Below, in pieces: positions 8,553-17,495 of a stretch of 64,000 bases of DNA. The stretch is from Candidatus Gastranaerophilales bacterium (GTDB lineage: Bacteria; Cyanobacteriota; Vampirovibrionia; Gastranaerophilales; Gastranaerophilaceae). Position 1 is the stretch's first letter, and every line of letters begins with the position of its first letter. Location of the stretch: contig CALVDX010000008.1 of the NCBI GenBank assembly GCA_944326425.1, forward strand, positions 1-64,000. The letters are read 5' to 3'. Position numbers and translations under genes: made by a program. Under the pieces are notes generated by a model. It was not told where the DNA came from. It saw only the letters and a list, made by a program, of their open reading frames with translations, and made no database searches.

Positions 8553-9218
8553 TTAATTTACATCTGATACGTACTCGTCTAAGATATATTCTTCTTCGGG
8601 TACAGTTCGGCTTACCGAGTCATAATATAGCTCTGCGCGGTGTTTTAGTTCATATTTTGCATCATCGCCCGCTAATATAGCAATAATTTCACCTTCTTCA
8701 GACTCCTCCGGTGTAAGGTTATCTTCTGTTTCTGTTTGGTTATCTAAATCTTCTTCGATAATTGCACGTTCTTTTTTTGCCATCTTTTTCGCATTGAATA
8801 TTTTAAGCCGGCCCATTTTTTCGCCTCTGTACAGGCAGCCCATAAATACTACTGCATTTTCGAGTCCTTTTATATTAGGAATACCGTTTTTAAAATTATA
8901 ATAAGCATTTTCTATATCTAAATCAAATTCTTCACCGTAAGAGGCAAGAAGTTCTTTTGCTATTGCATTTAATAAAGTTCTGGATTTAAAGTTATCGTTT
9001 TTTGCAGAGGCAATACTGAGTTTTAAAGAAATTTCCGGATCATATCCGCCGACCTCCAGTGTATCCGAGTGTGCGGAACGTGCGATAACATGTCTTGCTC
9101 CGGAGGTTAGAGCTGCAAACATGCGCGGATTAACTTTTGCGCTGTTTGAATCAAAATTCCCGCCGACTTTATTAGCATTCCCTGTATTATTAACGTTTTG
9201 CGAATTATTTCCGCTCAT
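8553..9218 (-). CDS. Hypothetical protein, Asn-rich N terminus, acidic C terminus
   Basis: A 221-residue soluble protein. Residues 1-30 are Asn/Gly/Ser-rich and probably disordered. Residues 30-145 look globular (mixed helix, SGARHVIARSAHSDTLEVGG). Residues 150-221 are strongly acidic. CAGGAGAC precedes the ATG. No family is recognised. It stands alone between a terminator and a divergent transporter gene. Confidence 0.65.
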   Translation of the reverse strand: MSGNNSQNVNNTGNANKVGGNFDSNSAKVNPRMFAALTSGARHVIARSAHSDTLEVGGYDPEISLKLSIASAKNDNFKSRTLLNAIAKELLASYGEEFDLDIENAYYNFKNGIPNIKGLENAVVFMGCLYRGEKMGRLKIFNAKKMAKKERAIIEEDLDNQTETEDNLTPEESEEGEIIAILAGDDAKYELKHRAELYYDSVSRTVPEEEYILDEYVSDVN

Positions 9219-9446
9219 TTATTGTCTCCTGTACTTTTTTATAACGGCATTTCCCTTAAAAAACTTTAATAAAAATAAGCAAACTGTTACATAAATTTAC
9301 AAATATTTTTTTTCGCCCGGCGATGAAGGATATTATTCAATAAAAACATATATTACGCCCGTAACGCGGATTAAAATCTTTATAGAAAAATTTGTTTTTA
9401 ACTAATCGCGAGCCCGCAGAAAACTTGAACAAGGATGTTTTTATTG

Positions 9447-9452
9447 TATAAT
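9447..9452 (+). promoter_or_regulatory. -10 box of the symporter-ileS transcript
   Basis: TATAAT at 9447-9452 gives a predicted leader of only about 14 nt, which contains the AGGAACAG ribosome binding site before the ATG at 9473. Confidence 0.5.
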
Positions 9453-9472
9453 TTACACTTAGGAACAGAGTA

Positions 9473-10750
9473 ATGAAAAAAGTCAAATTAACTACCTTAA
9501 TATTTATAGCGTTAATTTTGGGACTTTTTGTAGGCTGGCAGTTTCCGCATTTTGCGCAGAGAATGCACGTGCTTGCAGAAGTGTTCTTAAGAATGGTGAA
9601 AATGATAATTGCACCGCTGCTGTTTGCGACGCTTATTATAGGTATTGCAGGGCATGATGATGCTAAAGGTATCGGCAGACTCGGAGTAAAAACCATTGTT
9701 TACTTTGAAATTGTTACAACGTTTGCTTTAATAATAGGTTTAATAGTTGCCAATCTTATGCGCCCTGGTGAGGCAATGGATAATATAGGCGCACAAACAA
9801 CCGGGCTTACTCAGATTACACAAATGGTTTCATATACTCAGCATGGCTCTTTCGGGCAAATGCTTTTGAGTATATTCCCGACAAGTATTGTTCAGTCGAT
9901 GGCAGAAGGAAACCTGCTGCAAATAGTTGTGTTCTCTATCTTTTTTGCTCTGTCAATCCGCGCGGTCGGCTCGAAAGCCAAGCCTGTGCTGGATGTATTA
10001 AACAGTGTTGCATCAATAATGTTTAAATTTACGGAATATGTAATGTGGTTTGCGCCGATTGGTATCTTTGGGGCAATTGCCTATACAATTGGCTGCAACG
10101 GCATTACGATACTCAGGAACTACGCTAAAATTATAGGTTCTTTATATTTTGCTTTAATAATATTTGTAATTTTTGTATTATCAATTGCCTGTTTTCTGGT
10201 AAAAATTTCATTTAAAGATTTAATAAAAGCTCTGCGCGGCCCTGCCTTACTTGCATTTACAACGGCAAGTTCAGAAGCGGCACTGCCTAAGGCTATGGAA
10301 ATTATGGAAAAATTCGGCGTGCCTAAAACAATTGTAGGGTTTGTAATGCCCACCGGATATACTTTTAATCTTGACGGCTCAACACTGTACCTTGCTATGG
10401 CTGTAATCTTTTCGACCCAGATTGCAGGGATACATTTAAGTATAGAAGAACAGCTTGTCATAATGTTTGCGCTTATGTTTACAAGTAAAGGGATTGCAGG
10501 CGTTCCGAGAGTTTCTTTGATTGTTCTTGCAGGAACACTTACAAGTTTCAATATTCCGATTTTAGGGGTTGCTATACTTCTTGGTATTGACCAGATACTT
10601 GATATGGGCAGAACTACCGTCAACCTTATCGGGAACTGTGTTGCAACCGTTGTTATTGCAAGATGGGAAAAACAGTTTGATTATCGTAAAATGAAAAGAT
10701 TTGTCAAAAGTTTAGATAGTGTAGAAAAAGAGTTAGTTGAGGCAAAATAA
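9473..10750 (+). CDS. Dicarboxylate/amino acid:cation symporter (DAACS)
   Basis: A 425-residue polytopic membrane protein of the GltP/DctA family, which imports glutamate, aspartate or C4-dicarboxylates with H+ or Na+. Visible family signatures are the re-entrant hairpin serine segment FTTASSEAALPKAM near residue 262, the NLDGSTLYLAMA segment near 300 (usual NMDGT), the GVPRVSLIVLAGTL hairpin near 343, and MGRTTVNLIGN near 382 (the last residue is often Asp in the family). The TAA overlaps the ATG of ileS, so the two are co-transcribed. Substrate choice cannot be assigned by eye. Confidence 0.9.
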   Translation: MKKVKLTTLIFIALILGLFVGWQFPHFAQRMHVLAEVFLRMVKMIIAPLLFATLIIGIAGHDDAKGIGRLGVKTIVYFEIVTTFALIIGLIVANLMRPGEAMDNIGAQTTGLTQITQMVSYTQHGSFGQMLLSIFPTSIVQSMAEGNLLQIVVFSIFFALSIRAVGSKAKPVLDVLNSVASIMFKFTEYVMWFAPIGIFGAIAYTIGCNGITILRNYAKIIGSLYFALIIFVIFVLSIACFLVKISFKDLIKALRGPALLAFTTASSEAALPKAMEIMEKFGVPKTIVGFVMPTGYTFNLDGSTLYLAMAVIFSTQIAGIHLSIEEQLVIMFALMFTSKGIAGVPRVSLIVLAGTLTSFNIPILGVAILLGIDQILDMGRTTVNLIGNCVATVVIARWEKQFDYRKMKRFVKSLDSVEKELVEAK

Positions 10751-13578
10751 TGAGTGAAGTAAAAGAAAAGAAAGATTTTAAAGACACTTTAAACCTTCCC
10801 AAGACAACCCTTGAAATGAGAGCAAATGCGGTTGTTAAAGAGGTTAATACCCAAAAATTTTGGGAAGAGAAAAATATTTATGAGAAAAATATTGCGCAGC
10901 GCGACAATACAAAATCTTTTGTTCTTCATGACGGGCCGCCGTATTTGAGTTCTGATAAAATTCACGTTGGTACTGCCTTAAATAAAATTTTAAAGGATAT
11001 TTTAATTAAATATAAATCAATGTCCGGTTTTTATGCGCCTTATGTCCCCGGATATGACGCACACGGGCTGCCTATTGAAAATGCCGTTGTAAAAAATTTA
11101 AAAGGCGGCAGACACTCTGTAACAGAAACAGAATTAAGACGGCTTTGCAGAGAATTCGCGGCAAAGAACCTGAAAGGTCAGGAGTCTGAATTTAAGCGTC
11201 TAGGTGTCTGGGGAAACTGGGAACACCCTTATTTGACAATTGCACCGGAATTTGAGGCGGAACAGATAAGAATTTTCGGCGAAATGTTTAAAAAAGGATA
11301 TATAGAAAAGGGGATGAAACCTGTTTACTGGTGCGCTTCCTGCGAAACGGCTCTTGCCGAGGCTGAAGTTGAATACGCAGACCATACCTCTACTTCAATA
11401 TTTGTAAGATTTAAATTTGATAAAGACGCGCAGGAAAAGATTTATAAATTAATCGGGGAAAGCGGAAAAGATGTTTATGCGGTAATCTGGACAACAACCC
11501 CGTGGACGATTCCGTCAAATATGGCAATCTGTCTGCACCCGAATTTTGATTATACATTCTTTGAAAAAGGCGGAGATATTTATGTAATTGCGCAGGGGCT
11601 GCTTGCCAATTTCTTAAACGGTGTCGGCTGGGAAGAAAGTGATATACGCGTAATTGGTGATACTGTTAAGGGTAAAGAATTAGAACTTCTTAATACTACC
11701 CACCCGCTTTATGACAGAAAATCTCCGATAATTCTGGGCGAACACGTTACGCTTGATGCCGGTACAGGTGCAGTTCACACGGCTCCGGGACATGGTCTGG
11801 AGGACTATGAAGTCGGCCGGAAGTATGGTATAGAAGTATATTCCCCGCTTGATTCAAGAGGCTGTTGGACGGACTTAGTTCCCGATTTAGAGGGTGTACC
11901 TTATTATAAAGGCAATGCTATAGTTATTGAAAAGCTTGAAGCCTGCGGCGCACTTCTTGCAAAAGAGGACATTAACCACAGCTACCCGCACTGTTGGAGA
12001 TGTAAAAAGCCGGTTATTTACCGTGCTACACCGCAGTGGTTTGTTAAGGTAGACAAGTTCCGTAAGGAAACCTTAGAAGCGATTAAAAATGTAAAATGGA
12101 TACCTGCAAGCGGTGAAAGCAGAATTTCCAATATGGTAGAAGGCCGCTCAGACTGGTGTATTTCCCGTCAGAGAGCGTGGGGTGTTCCTATTCCCGTATT
12201 CTACTGCGAAGATTGCGGCGAAGTAGTTGTTACCGATGAAACAATTGAAAACGTTGCAAGAATATTTGAGAAAGAAAGTTCTGATGCGTGGGTTAAATAT
12301 CCGGCAGAAGAACTTTTGCCGGAAGGTTTTATCTGCCCTAAATGCGGCAAAAAGCATTTCAGAAAAGAAAAAGACATTATGGATGTATGGTTTGATTCCG
12401 GTTCTACCTGGAAAGCCGTTGTTGAAAAGCGTTCAGATGAATTAGGACACACTCCTGTTGATATGTACCTTGAAGGCTCAGACCAGCACAGAGGATGGTT
12501 CCAGTCATCACTCCTTGTATCAATGGCCGTACAAGGGAAAGCACCATATAAAACCGTTCTTACACACGGATTTGTATTTGGCGAGGACGGACGCAAGATG
12601 TCAAAATCCCTCGGCAACTACATAAGACCGGATGATATTATCAAGAATTACGGTGCGGATATTTTAAGACTCTGGGCTGCATCAGTTGATTATAGAAACG
12701 ATACCAAAATCGGCGATAATATAATTAAACAGCTTACGGAAATATTTAAAAAGACAAGAAATACCGCAAGATTTTTACTCGGTAATATCTTTGACTTTGA
12801 CCCTGCTGTTGATTATGTTAAATACAACGATTTATTTATGATAGATAAATTTGCGCTCGGCAAACTCAACAAACTCATTGCAGAAGTAACGGAAGCTTTT
12901 AATAACTATGAGTTTTACAAATACTTCCAATCCCTGCAAAACTTTGCGAGCGTTGATTTAAGTTCGTTTTATCTGGATATTGTAAAAGACAGACTCTACA
13001 CATCAGGCAAAAAATCATTATCAAGGCGCGCATGCCAGACAGTTCTGTATGAAACCCTGCAGGCGCTTGTAAGAATACTTGTTCCGGTAATGCCGCATCA
13101 GGCAGAGGATATCTGGCAAAACACACCTGAAAATCAGCGCGGCGGGCTTGAAAGTATCCTGCTTGCAGACTGGCCGGTTGTAAAACCCGAATGGGAAGAT
13201 GAAAAACTGGAAGGCGAGTTTGCAAAAATCTTAAAGGTAAGAGAGGCTGTAACAAGGGCGATAGAACCTTTAAGGGCGGATAAAAAAGTAGGAAGTTCGC
13301 TAGAAGTTGCAGTTCATATCAAAGCGGACGACAATGAGGTATTAAAGGCAAACGAATCAGAATTGTGCAATATCTTTATTGTTTCGCAGGCTTATGTAAC
13401 GGAAACTAAACCTGCTGAGGTTATGAACGAGTACACCGAGGACGGTTTAACAATCTGGGTAACAAAAGCGGAAGGCGAAAAATGCGAACGCTGCTGGAAA
13501 TACCGTAAACTCGGAACCCATGCCGGTTATGAAACAATTTGTGATGATTGCTACGAGGCAATAAACGGGCAGGGGTAA
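10750..13578 (+). CDS. ileS: Isoleucyl-tRNA synthetase
   Basis: A 942-residue class I aminoacyl-tRNA synthetase that charges tRNA-Ile. GPPYLSSDKIHVGTALNKIL (residues about 59-78) is the ATP-site HIGH motif, here HVGT: the second His is Thr. The editing domain (TTTPWTIPSN near 254), the catalytic WCISRQRAWGVPIP segment, KMSKSLGN near 617 and the C-terminal zinc site CERCWKY...CDDC are present. Length is normal. The ATG overlaps the symporter stop codon. A terminator follows at 13644. The rest of the protein is too well conserved for a pseudogene. Confidence 0.97.
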   Translation: MSEVKEKKDFKDTLNLPKTTLEMRANAVVKEVNTQKFWEEKNIYEKNIAQRDNTKSFVLHDGPPYLSSDKIHVGTALNKILKDILIKYKSMSGFYAPYVPGYDAHGLPIENAVVKNLKGGRHSVTETELRRLCREFAAKNLKGQESEFKRLGVWGNWEHPYLTIAPEFEAEQIRIFGEMFKKGYIEKGMKPVYWCASCETALAEAEVEYADHTSTSIFVRFKFDKDAQEKIYKLIGESGKDVYAVIWTTTPWTIPSNMAICLHPNFDYTFFEKGGDIYVIAQGLLANFLNGVGWEESDIRVIGDTVKGKELELLNTTHPLYDRKSPIILGEHVTLDAGTGAVHTAPGHGLEDYEVGRKYGIEVYSPLDSRGCWTDLVPDLEGVPYYKGNAIVIEKLEACGALLAKEDINHSYPHCWRCKKPVIYRATPQWFVKVDKFRKETLEAIKNVKWIPASGESRISNMVEGRSDWCISRQRAWGVPIPVFYCEDCGEVVVTDETIENVARIFEKESSDAWVKYPAEELLPEGFICPKCGKKHFRKEKDIMDVWFDSGSTWKAVVEKRSDELGHTPVDMYLEGSDQHRGWFQSSLLVSMAVQGKAPYKTVLTHGFVFGEDGRKMSKSLGNYIRPDDIIKNYGADILRLWAASVDYRNDTKIGDNIIKQLTEIFKKTRNTARFLLGNIFDFDPAVDYVKYNDLFMIDKFALGKLNKLIAEVTEAFNNYEFYKYFQSLQNFASVDLSSFYLDIVKDRLYTSGKKSLSRRACQTVLYETLQALVRILVPVMPHQAEDIWQNTPENQRGGLESILLADWPVVKPEWEDEKLEGEFAKILKVREAVTRAIEPLRADKKVGSSLEVAVHIKADDNEVLKANESELCNIFIVSQAYVTETKPAEVMNEYTEDGLTIWVTKAEGEKCERCWKYRKLGTHAGYETICDDCYEAINGQG

Positions 13579-13593
13579 AGGGGGCGGTAAGTA

Positions 13594-13679
13594 GTACTAG
13601 GTACTATCTACCGAACAGAAGCCTGACCGGTTACTAAATACTTAAAAAGAGTGTAAAATGATTATTTTACACTCTTTTT
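13594..13679 (+). terminator. Terminator of ileS with an upstream imperfect hairpin
   Basis: Positions 13644-13659 pair perfectly with 13664-13679 (16 bp, AAAAAGAGTGTAAAAT and complement) and end in a T5 tract. An imperfect hairpin (GGTAAGTAGTAC with GTACTATCTACC) lies just upstream near 13597-13624 and may be part of the 3' untranslated region. Confidence 0.85.
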
Positions 13680-13728
13680 ATCAATAATATAAGTATTATA
13701 GTTCAGGTTTCAGCCTTACAAAAATCAA

Positions 13729-13824
13729 CTAATTCGTTCGCGCATTGGAATTTTTCCAGAAAACAAGTATAACACCAAATAGATGAGCTGCTGAACCAAG
13801 TCCCGTTGCTATCCCGAATAAATT
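13729..13824 (-). pseudogene. Possible remnant of a membrane-protein gene (3' end)
   Basis: On the minus strand a 31-codon open stretch ends in TAG at 13731-13729. It reads as a plausible final membrane helix (GIATGLGSAAHLFGVILVFW) followed by a short polar tail. An in-frame stop lies directly upstream (13827-13825), and the inverted-repeat island begins about 20 bp beyond, so the 5' part of the gene appears lost. No start codon is available. It could be chance. Confidence 0.3.
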
Positions 13825-13848
13825 TCAAATTATTTTTCTGCTTTTTCT

Positions 13849-13932
13849 ACAGTCTCTTAACGAAACAATAACTAGCCTCGTTTTGTCTGAGCGTAGCGAG
13901 TTAACGAGGCATGGGTTGAGTTTAGAGACTGT
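13849..13932. repeat. Nested inverted-repeat element 1
   Basis: Outer arms ACAGTCTCTTAA (13849-13860) and TTAGAGACTGT (13922-13932) pair with one bulge. Inner arms GCCTCGTT (13875-13882) and AACGAGGC (13903-13910) pair perfectly. No coding frame is evident. It lies 30 bp from a second nested element. Confidence 0.6.
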
Positions 13933-13961
13933 CGTTGGGAGCGTGTTTTTTCTTTCTTTTT

Positions 13962-14084
13962 CCAAATTTCTTTCTTTTTCATCGCAATAAAGCGGATTGC
14001 GAGCAGAGGCTGGAGGGCAAAACGTGAGTTTTTGCCCGTAACGCCGTTTAACGCGAGCAATCCAAGACAAAGAAAGAAATTTGG
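13962..14084. repeat. Nested inverted-repeat element 2 (family core shared with 19876-19976)
   Basis: Outer arms are 16-bp perfect inverted repeats (13962-13977 and 14069-14084). Inner arms GGATTGC (13994-14000) and GCAATCC (14057-14063) enclose a hairpin (GGGCAAAA...TTTTGCCC, about 14015-14036). The core reads GAGCAGAG, then GGAG, ACGTGAGTTTT and GTTTAACGCGA in the same order as the element at 19.9 kb. Confidence 0.65.
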
Positions 14085-14127
14085 TGCGGTGCACGGGGGT
14101 GCATAGCCCCCGAGAAAATTTTTATTG

Positions 14128-14133
14128 TATAAT
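14128..14133 (+). promoter_or_regulatory. -10 box eight bases before an ATG
   Basis: TATAAT at 14128-14133; the ATG at 14142 lies at the expected transcript start (0-2 nt leader). No Shine-Dalgarno. Confidence 0.5.
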
Positions 14134-14141
14134 AACTGTGT

Positions 14142-14570
14142 ATGAGAAAGAGAGATTTCAAACGGGTATTGAATATTATTGCTATACTCCTCGTATGCGG
14201 ATTCGGATATTGCTACTGGGGTTTTGACCTTGTACCGGCAAGCAAATACGAAACGGTTGAAATGCAGGCGGGGCAGAATGAGGCTTTTTATGTTCAAAAC
14301 TGGTGTACTGAAGATTTTGGACGCAGAGAGTTTATGTTGTGGGACAGAACACGGGTGGACTGCCTTACAAAGGACTACGCTTTAGAGTTTGACTTTGCGC
14401 ATAAGTGGGCGGAAAGCGTCGGGCAGTCGCTGTATTATTCGATTATGACCAAAAGGCAGCCCGGGGTTGTTTTGATTTTGACAAAGTTTACGGATATTAT
14501 TTATTTAAAACGACTGGAAGCTATTGCAAACAAAGAGGGAATAAAGATTTTTGTTGTAAAAGCGTATTAG
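14142..14570 (+). CDS. Membrane-anchored PD-(D/E)XK-like protein
   Basis: A 142-residue protein. Residues 8-27 form one hydrophobic helix (IIAILLVCGFGYCYWGFDLV), either an anchor or a signal peptide. The rest resembles the compact PD-(D/E)XK nuclease-like fold: RVDCLTKDYALEFDFAHKWA (about residues 70-89) supplies D, E-x-D and K/W positions, followed by SVGQSLYYSI and a beta strand PGVVLIL. The catalytic role is unproven and the fold call is by pattern only. It lies upstream of thyX and has its own promoter. Confidence 0.6.
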   Translation: MRKRDFKRVLNIIAILLVCGFGYCYWGFDLVPASKYETVEMQAGQNEAFYVQNWCTEDFGRREFMLWDRTRVDCLTKDYALEFDFAHKWAESVGQSLYYSIMTKRQPGVVLILTKFTDIIYLKRLEAIANKEGIKIFVVKAY

Positions 14571-14614
14571 GCTGCTTAAATTTTCTTTACAGCAAAGTAG
14601 AAAACGCTGCCTTG

Positions 14615-14641
14615 TGTTATAATTTCATGAAGGAAGGGACA
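14615..14641 (+). promoter_or_regulatory. Extended -10 promoter and leader of thyX
   Basis: TGTTATAAT at 14615-14623. The leader of about 55 nt contains a small hairpin (GGACA...TGTCC) and a four-codon ATG...TAA reading frame (14628-14642) ahead of the TTTGGGGAGAA ribosome binding site. Confidence 0.45.
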
Positions 14642-14684
14642 TAAGCCTGTCCTGTAGTTTGTAATATAGATTTGGGGAGAATGT

Positions 14685-15377
14685 ATGGACGGAAACAATA
14701 AACCTGTAGTTAATTTAATATCTAAGCCGGAAAATATGCTTAAGACTGTATACACGGCTTGCAGAACGTGTTACAGCGCTGATTATCCGATTAATATTTA
14801 TAACTCAACGGACGATGAAGAAAAAATGCTTAAACTTATTGAGCGTGTGATTTCTTCCGGTCACTATTCAACCATAGAACATATACAGGTTAGTTTTGCG
14901 ATTTCAAATGTTTCAAGAGCCTGCACCCACCAGCTTGTAAGACACCGTCACATGTCCTTTTCCCAAAAATCACAGAGATATGTAAAAGAAAAAGGACAGT
15001 TTGATTATATTATTCCGCCGACTATTGAACGTAATCCTGAATTAAAGGAAAAGTTTGAAAACTTTATGGGTGAAATTTCTAAGATGTACTGCGAATTTAC
15101 GGAGGCGGGAATCCCTGCAGAGGATGCAAGATTTGTTCTGCCGAATGCGGCGGCAAGCTCCATGGTCGCAAGCCTTAATCTAAGAGAACTTATTCACCTT
15201 GCTAACTTAAGACTTTGTACACGCGCCCAGTACGAAATCAGGACGCTTGTCGGTATGATGTGCAAAGAACTTGTAAAAGAAGAACCATGGCTTGCAAAAT
15301 ACCTTGTTCCTAAATGCGAACGTCTGGGGTACTGTGATGAAGATAAATCCTGCGGCAGAATGCCGGTTAAACAATAA
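14685..15377 (+). CDS. thyX: Flavin-dependent thymidylate synthase
   Basis: A 230-residue ThyX, which makes dTMP from dUMP with FAD, NADPH and methylenetetrahydrofolate. The signature RHR-x7-S is visible as RHRHMSFSQKS (about residues 86-96), preceded by ISNVSRACTHQLVRH. HYSTIEH near residue 60 and NLRELIHLANLRLC near 165 are also typical. Length is normal. A GGGGAG ribosome binding site precedes the ATG. nadE follows after 2 nt, so the two are an operon. Confidence 0.95.
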   Translation: MDGNNKPVVNLISKPENMLKTVYTACRTCYSADYPINIYNSTDDEEKMLKLIERVISSGHYSTIEHIQVSFAISNVSRACTHQLVRHRHMSFSQKSQRYVKEKGQFDYIIPPTIERNPELKEKFENFMGEISKMYCEFTEAGIPAEDARFVLPNAAASSMVASLNLRELIHLANLRLCTRAQYEIRTLVGMMCKELVKEEPWLAKYLVPKCERLGYCDEDKSCGRMPVKQ

Positions 15378-15379
15378 TT

Positions 15380-17419
15380 ATGAGTGATATAAACCAAAAA
15401 TTAGAAAATATAAGACAACTTCCCGAAAACGAACGGGTTTATGCCCTTAATGAACTTATAGAGGGCTGCGGCTTGGATTGTCCTGCGGCGGTTGAAGAAT
15501 TAAAAAATATTTTAAAAGCTTACGATTATGGTAATCTCGGACTTGCACAAATAAACCCGATACTCGGAGATATTCAGTATAACGCGCAAAAGGTGGTTAA
15601 GTACATAAAATACGCGGAGAGCCTCGAACTTGACATGGTTATATTCCCCGAACTTACACTTACCGGTTATCCGATTGAAGATATTATTGACAGATACCCG
15701 GTAGTGGTTGAAGAAAACATCAAATGGCTTAAAGAAATTGCAAAAATTACGGGCAAAACCCGCGCGGTAGTCGGCTTTATTGAAAAAGTAAAAAACAATA
15801 CGGGCAGACGGTATTATAACGCTGCTGCAGTACTCGGCGAGGGAAAAATAGAGAGTATTATAAGAAAAACACTGCTGCCAAACTATGCGGAGTTTTATGA
15901 CCTGCGTTATTTTGAGCCTTCTCCTTTTATCGGCGCCCAGCCGCCTGAGACGTTGTGTAACTTGCAAAAGCCGTTTGAAACACCAAAACTAAATACTGTT
16001 AACGGTAAAAAATACGGTATAACGATATGCGAGGATTGCTGGAATAATGATGAGTTCTTTGTTCCGAATCTCTATAATGTTGACCCTGTAAAAGTTTTAG
16101 CGGACGAATATCCGGATGTTATAATAAACTGTTCCGCATCGCCGACACGAACAAAAAAAGAACAGTTAAAACACAACATGCTCTCATATATTTCAAGAGC
16201 GGCAAAGACACCTTTTGTATATGTCAATCAGGTAGGCGCAATTGATAACAATTCTTTTGACGGGTCAAGCCGTGTTTATAACGCCCGCGGGGAACTTCTT
16301 GCGCGTGCAAAATCATTTGAAGAACAGTTTTTAATTGTTAACCCGATAAAAGATTTAGGCAAAATTTACCCCCTTGCAAATGGGCTTGAAAAAACGTTAA
16401 GAGAGCCGAAAGCCTTTACTCTCGATTATGAACCGGACTTGGAGCGGACTTATAAAACGATTATTCAGGGGATAAGAGATTATTTTGCCAAAACAGGTTT
16501 TAAACGCGCGGTCCTCGGGCTGTCAGGCGGGCTTGATTCCTCTGTTTCGGCTGTACTTGTTGCGGACGCACTTTCTCCCGAAAACGTTTTCGGGGTTTCA
16601 ATGCCGTCAATGATTACAAGTGACGAGAGTAAGAACGACGCTCAAACATTAGCGGAGAACCTAGGGATTAATTTTACCCACGCACCGATTAAATCAATGT
16701 ATGACACGATTAACGCTTCTTTGCAGGAGTTGTTTACGAAAGTAGAAAGTAAATGGGAGGGGCGGTATAAACACTCTTTCACCCCTGATAATATTCAGGC
16801 ACGCTCGAGGGCAATGCTTTTGTGGGGGATCAGCAACGAGTTCGGGCAATGCCTTCCTATTGCAACCTCGGATAAAAGCGAACTTTATATGGGATATGCA
16901 ACAGTAAACGGCGATATGTCCGGCGGATTTGCGCCGATTGCAGATGTTACTAAAACCAAACTCTTTGCGCTTGCGCGCTGGATGAATAAAAACAGAGCGG
17001 TAAAAAATGTTATTCCGGAAAGTGTAATACTTAAGCGCCCGGGTGCAGAGCTTGCAATAGACCCTAAAACAGGCAAACCGCTTATTGCAGAAGACGCACT
17101 TATGCCGTATGAATTTATGGACGAAGTTATCTGGCGGATTGAAAACAAACACGAATCCTATAAAGAAATGTTTGAAACAGCGTTTCTTTATGAAAAAGAA
17201 AACAATATTTCGTTGGAGCAAAAAACGGAGTGGCTGGATAAATTCTACCGCAGGATGTCAACAGCGCTTTATAAATGGTCTATTCTGCCGCCGTCAGTTA
17301 TTGTGGATGCCCGTTCGATTAATAAGAATGATTACAGGCAACCGATTACATCTTCGAGAATTAATTATAAAGGTCAAACGCCGGAAGAAATTGAAGATAT
17401 TATTGCCGCATGGGAGTAA
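15380..17419 (+). CDS. nadE: Glutamine-dependent NAD+ synthetase
   Basis: A 679-residue fusion of a nitrilase-type glutaminase and an NAD synthetase. It amidates deamido-NAD+ using ammonia released from glutamine. The glutaminase triad is visible: Glu in FPELTLTGYP, Lys in RKTLLPNYAEF and Cys in TICEDCWNN. The synthetase P-loop is LGLSGGLDSSVSA near residue 383, with the later CLPIATSDKSELYMGYATVNGDM segment. The length matches the two-domain form. A 40-residue N-terminal extension precedes the glutaminase domain. No Shine-Dalgarno separates it from thyX, suggesting coupling. Confidence 0.95.
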   Translation: MSDINQKLENIRQLPENERVYALNELIEGCGLDCPAAVEELKNILKAYDYGNLGLAQINPILGDIQYNAQKVVKYIKYAESLELDMVIFPELTLTGYPIEDIIDRYPVVVEENIKWLKEIAKITGKTRAVVGFIEKVKNNTGRRYYNAAAVLGEGKIESIIRKTLLPNYAEFYDLRYFEPSPFIGAQPPETLCNLQKPFETPKLNTVNGKKYGITICEDCWNNDEFFVPNLYNVDPVKVLADEYPDVIINCSASPTRTKKEQLKHNMLSYISRAAKTPFVYVNQVGAIDNNSFDGSSRVYNARGELLARAKSFEEQFLIVNPIKDLGKIYPLANGLEKTLREPKAFTLDYEPDLERTYKTIIQGIRDYFAKTGFKRAVLGLSGGLDSSVSAVLVADALSPENVFGVSMPSMITSDESKNDAQTLAENLGINFTHAPIKSMYDTINASLQELFTKVESKWEGRYKHSFTPDNIQARSRAMLLWGISNEFGQCLPIATSDKSELYMGYATVNGDMSGGFAPIADVTKTKLFALARWMNKNRAVKNVIPESVILKRPGAELAIDPKTGKPLIAEDALMPYEFMDEVIWRIENKHESYKEMFETAFLYEKENNISLEQKTEWLDKFYRRMSTALYKWSILPPSVIVDARSINKNDYRQPITSSRINYKGQTPEEIEDIIAAWE

Positions 17420-17460
17420 CTAAAAAGGCACTTTACACTGCCGGCGGTGTTCTATGCCTC

Positions 17461-17489
17461 TTGCGTACAGGTCTGGCATGGTGTATCAT
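17461..17489 (+). promoter_or_regulatory. Promoter of the cpaE-cpaF-like pair
   Basis: TTGCGT (17461-17466), 17 nt, TATCAT (17484-17489). The ATG at 17496 is 7 nt beyond the -10, so the mRNA would be leaderless. This supports 17496 over the in-frame codon at 17454. Confidence 0.55.
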
Positions 17490-17495
17490 ATTAGT

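Noticed and set aside
12201-12617. 138-codon minus-strand ORF inside ileS
   Set aside because: Complement of the conserved catalytic core of IleS; coding pressure is on the plus strand.
14405-14644. 79-codon plus-strand ORF overlapping the PD-(D/E)XK-like gene and thyX leader
   Set aside because: Shadow frame; it covers the thyX promoter and has no start signal.
16694-17221. 175-codon minus-strand ORF inside nadE
   Set aside because: Antisense shadow of the NAD synthetase domain; Cys/Phe/Lys-rich nonsense product.
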